Positions 62,478 through 64,000 of a stretch of 64,000 nt of DNA are shown one piece after another (positions within the stretch are counted from its first letter, which is position 1; each line of letters starts with the position of its first letter). A program made the translations under genes and the position numbers. The stretch is taken from the NCBI RefSeq assembly GCF_010119935.1, contig NZ_CP048209.1:5616001-5680000 (forward strand), in the 5' to 3' direction. The notes under the pieces are model-generated. The model saw only the letters and a program-made list of their open reading frames with translations, ran no database searches and was not told where the DNA came from. This DNA is from Paenibacillus lycopersici. Lineage in GTDB: Bacteria; Bacillota; Bacilli; Paenibacillales; Paenibacillaceae.

Positions 62478-64000
<1,523 letters not shown>

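Overview
The window looks like a chromosome segment of a spore-forming, Paenibacillus/Cohnella-type Firmicute. The signs are an sspI spore-protein gene, LplA/LplB/LplC-type sugar transporters, a fused SecDF, a LiaRS/PspA-type envelope-stress operon, a Bacillus-style nas gene set, strong AGGAGG ribosome sites and a fairly GC-rich composition. Almost every gene lies on the minus strand, so the region reads from right to left.

Region by region. (1) 1-5.6 kb: an operon for a small protein, an Lpl-type ABC transporter, a TauD-type dioxygenase and a sulfatase cut by the window edge. It contains leader hairpins and a 3-copy 73-bp structured repeat. (2) 5.6-11 kb: an S9 peptidase gene broken by one in-frame TAG, small membrane proteins, a VOC/TetR divergent pair and an SDR gene. 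(3) 11-15.3 kb: an accessory island of same-strand genes (nucleotidyltransferase, serine hydrolase, a frameshifted gene, tandem GNAT). Each is followed by a related palindromic element carrying TTGAAnTAACGGG-like repeats, which resembles a gene-cassette array. A truncated GNAT gene follows. (4) 15.3-26.3 kb: a heterodimeric ABC exporter, GNATs, secDF, DUF423, and a YdjG/YdjI-like zinc-ribbon/SPFH pair with a 59-codon companion gene. (5) 26.4-29.3 kb: two unknown proteins beside a probable PvuRts1I/AbaSI-like modification-dependent endonuclease, then a methyltransferase. (6) 29.5-38.2 kb: the nitrate/nitrite assimilation operon (nitrite reductase, transporter, electron-transfer subunit, nitrate reductase) with a TnrA-like box upstream. 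(7) 38.8-46.4 kb: an rRNA methyltransferase, a KtrA-type K+ protein, sspI, then a LacI-controlled cluster of three Gfo/Idh/MocA oxidoreductases and a ThuA-like protein. (8) 46.6-51.2 kb: prfC, a decayed cyclase gene, zwf and a YwmB-like protein. (9) 51.4-56 kb: a small unknown protein, short repeats, an orphan FliD-like protein, and divergent moeA and mobB. (10) 56-60.4 kb: a LiaR/LiaS-like two-component system after PspA, PspC, PspA and a LiaI-like membrane protein. (11) 60.7-64 kb: sixteen tRNA genes directly downstream of a partial 23S rRNA gene, with no 5S gene between.

Connections. The nas operon makes a molybdopterin nitrate reductase, and moeA/mobB supply its cofactor chemistry. The strongest candidates for something undescribed are the cassette-like array at 11-14.8 kb, the 73-bp cloverleaf-like repeats, the attenuator arrangement of the sulfatase/TauD operon, and the modified-DNA endonuclease locus. 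All functional names come from reading the protein sequence; no database search was run.
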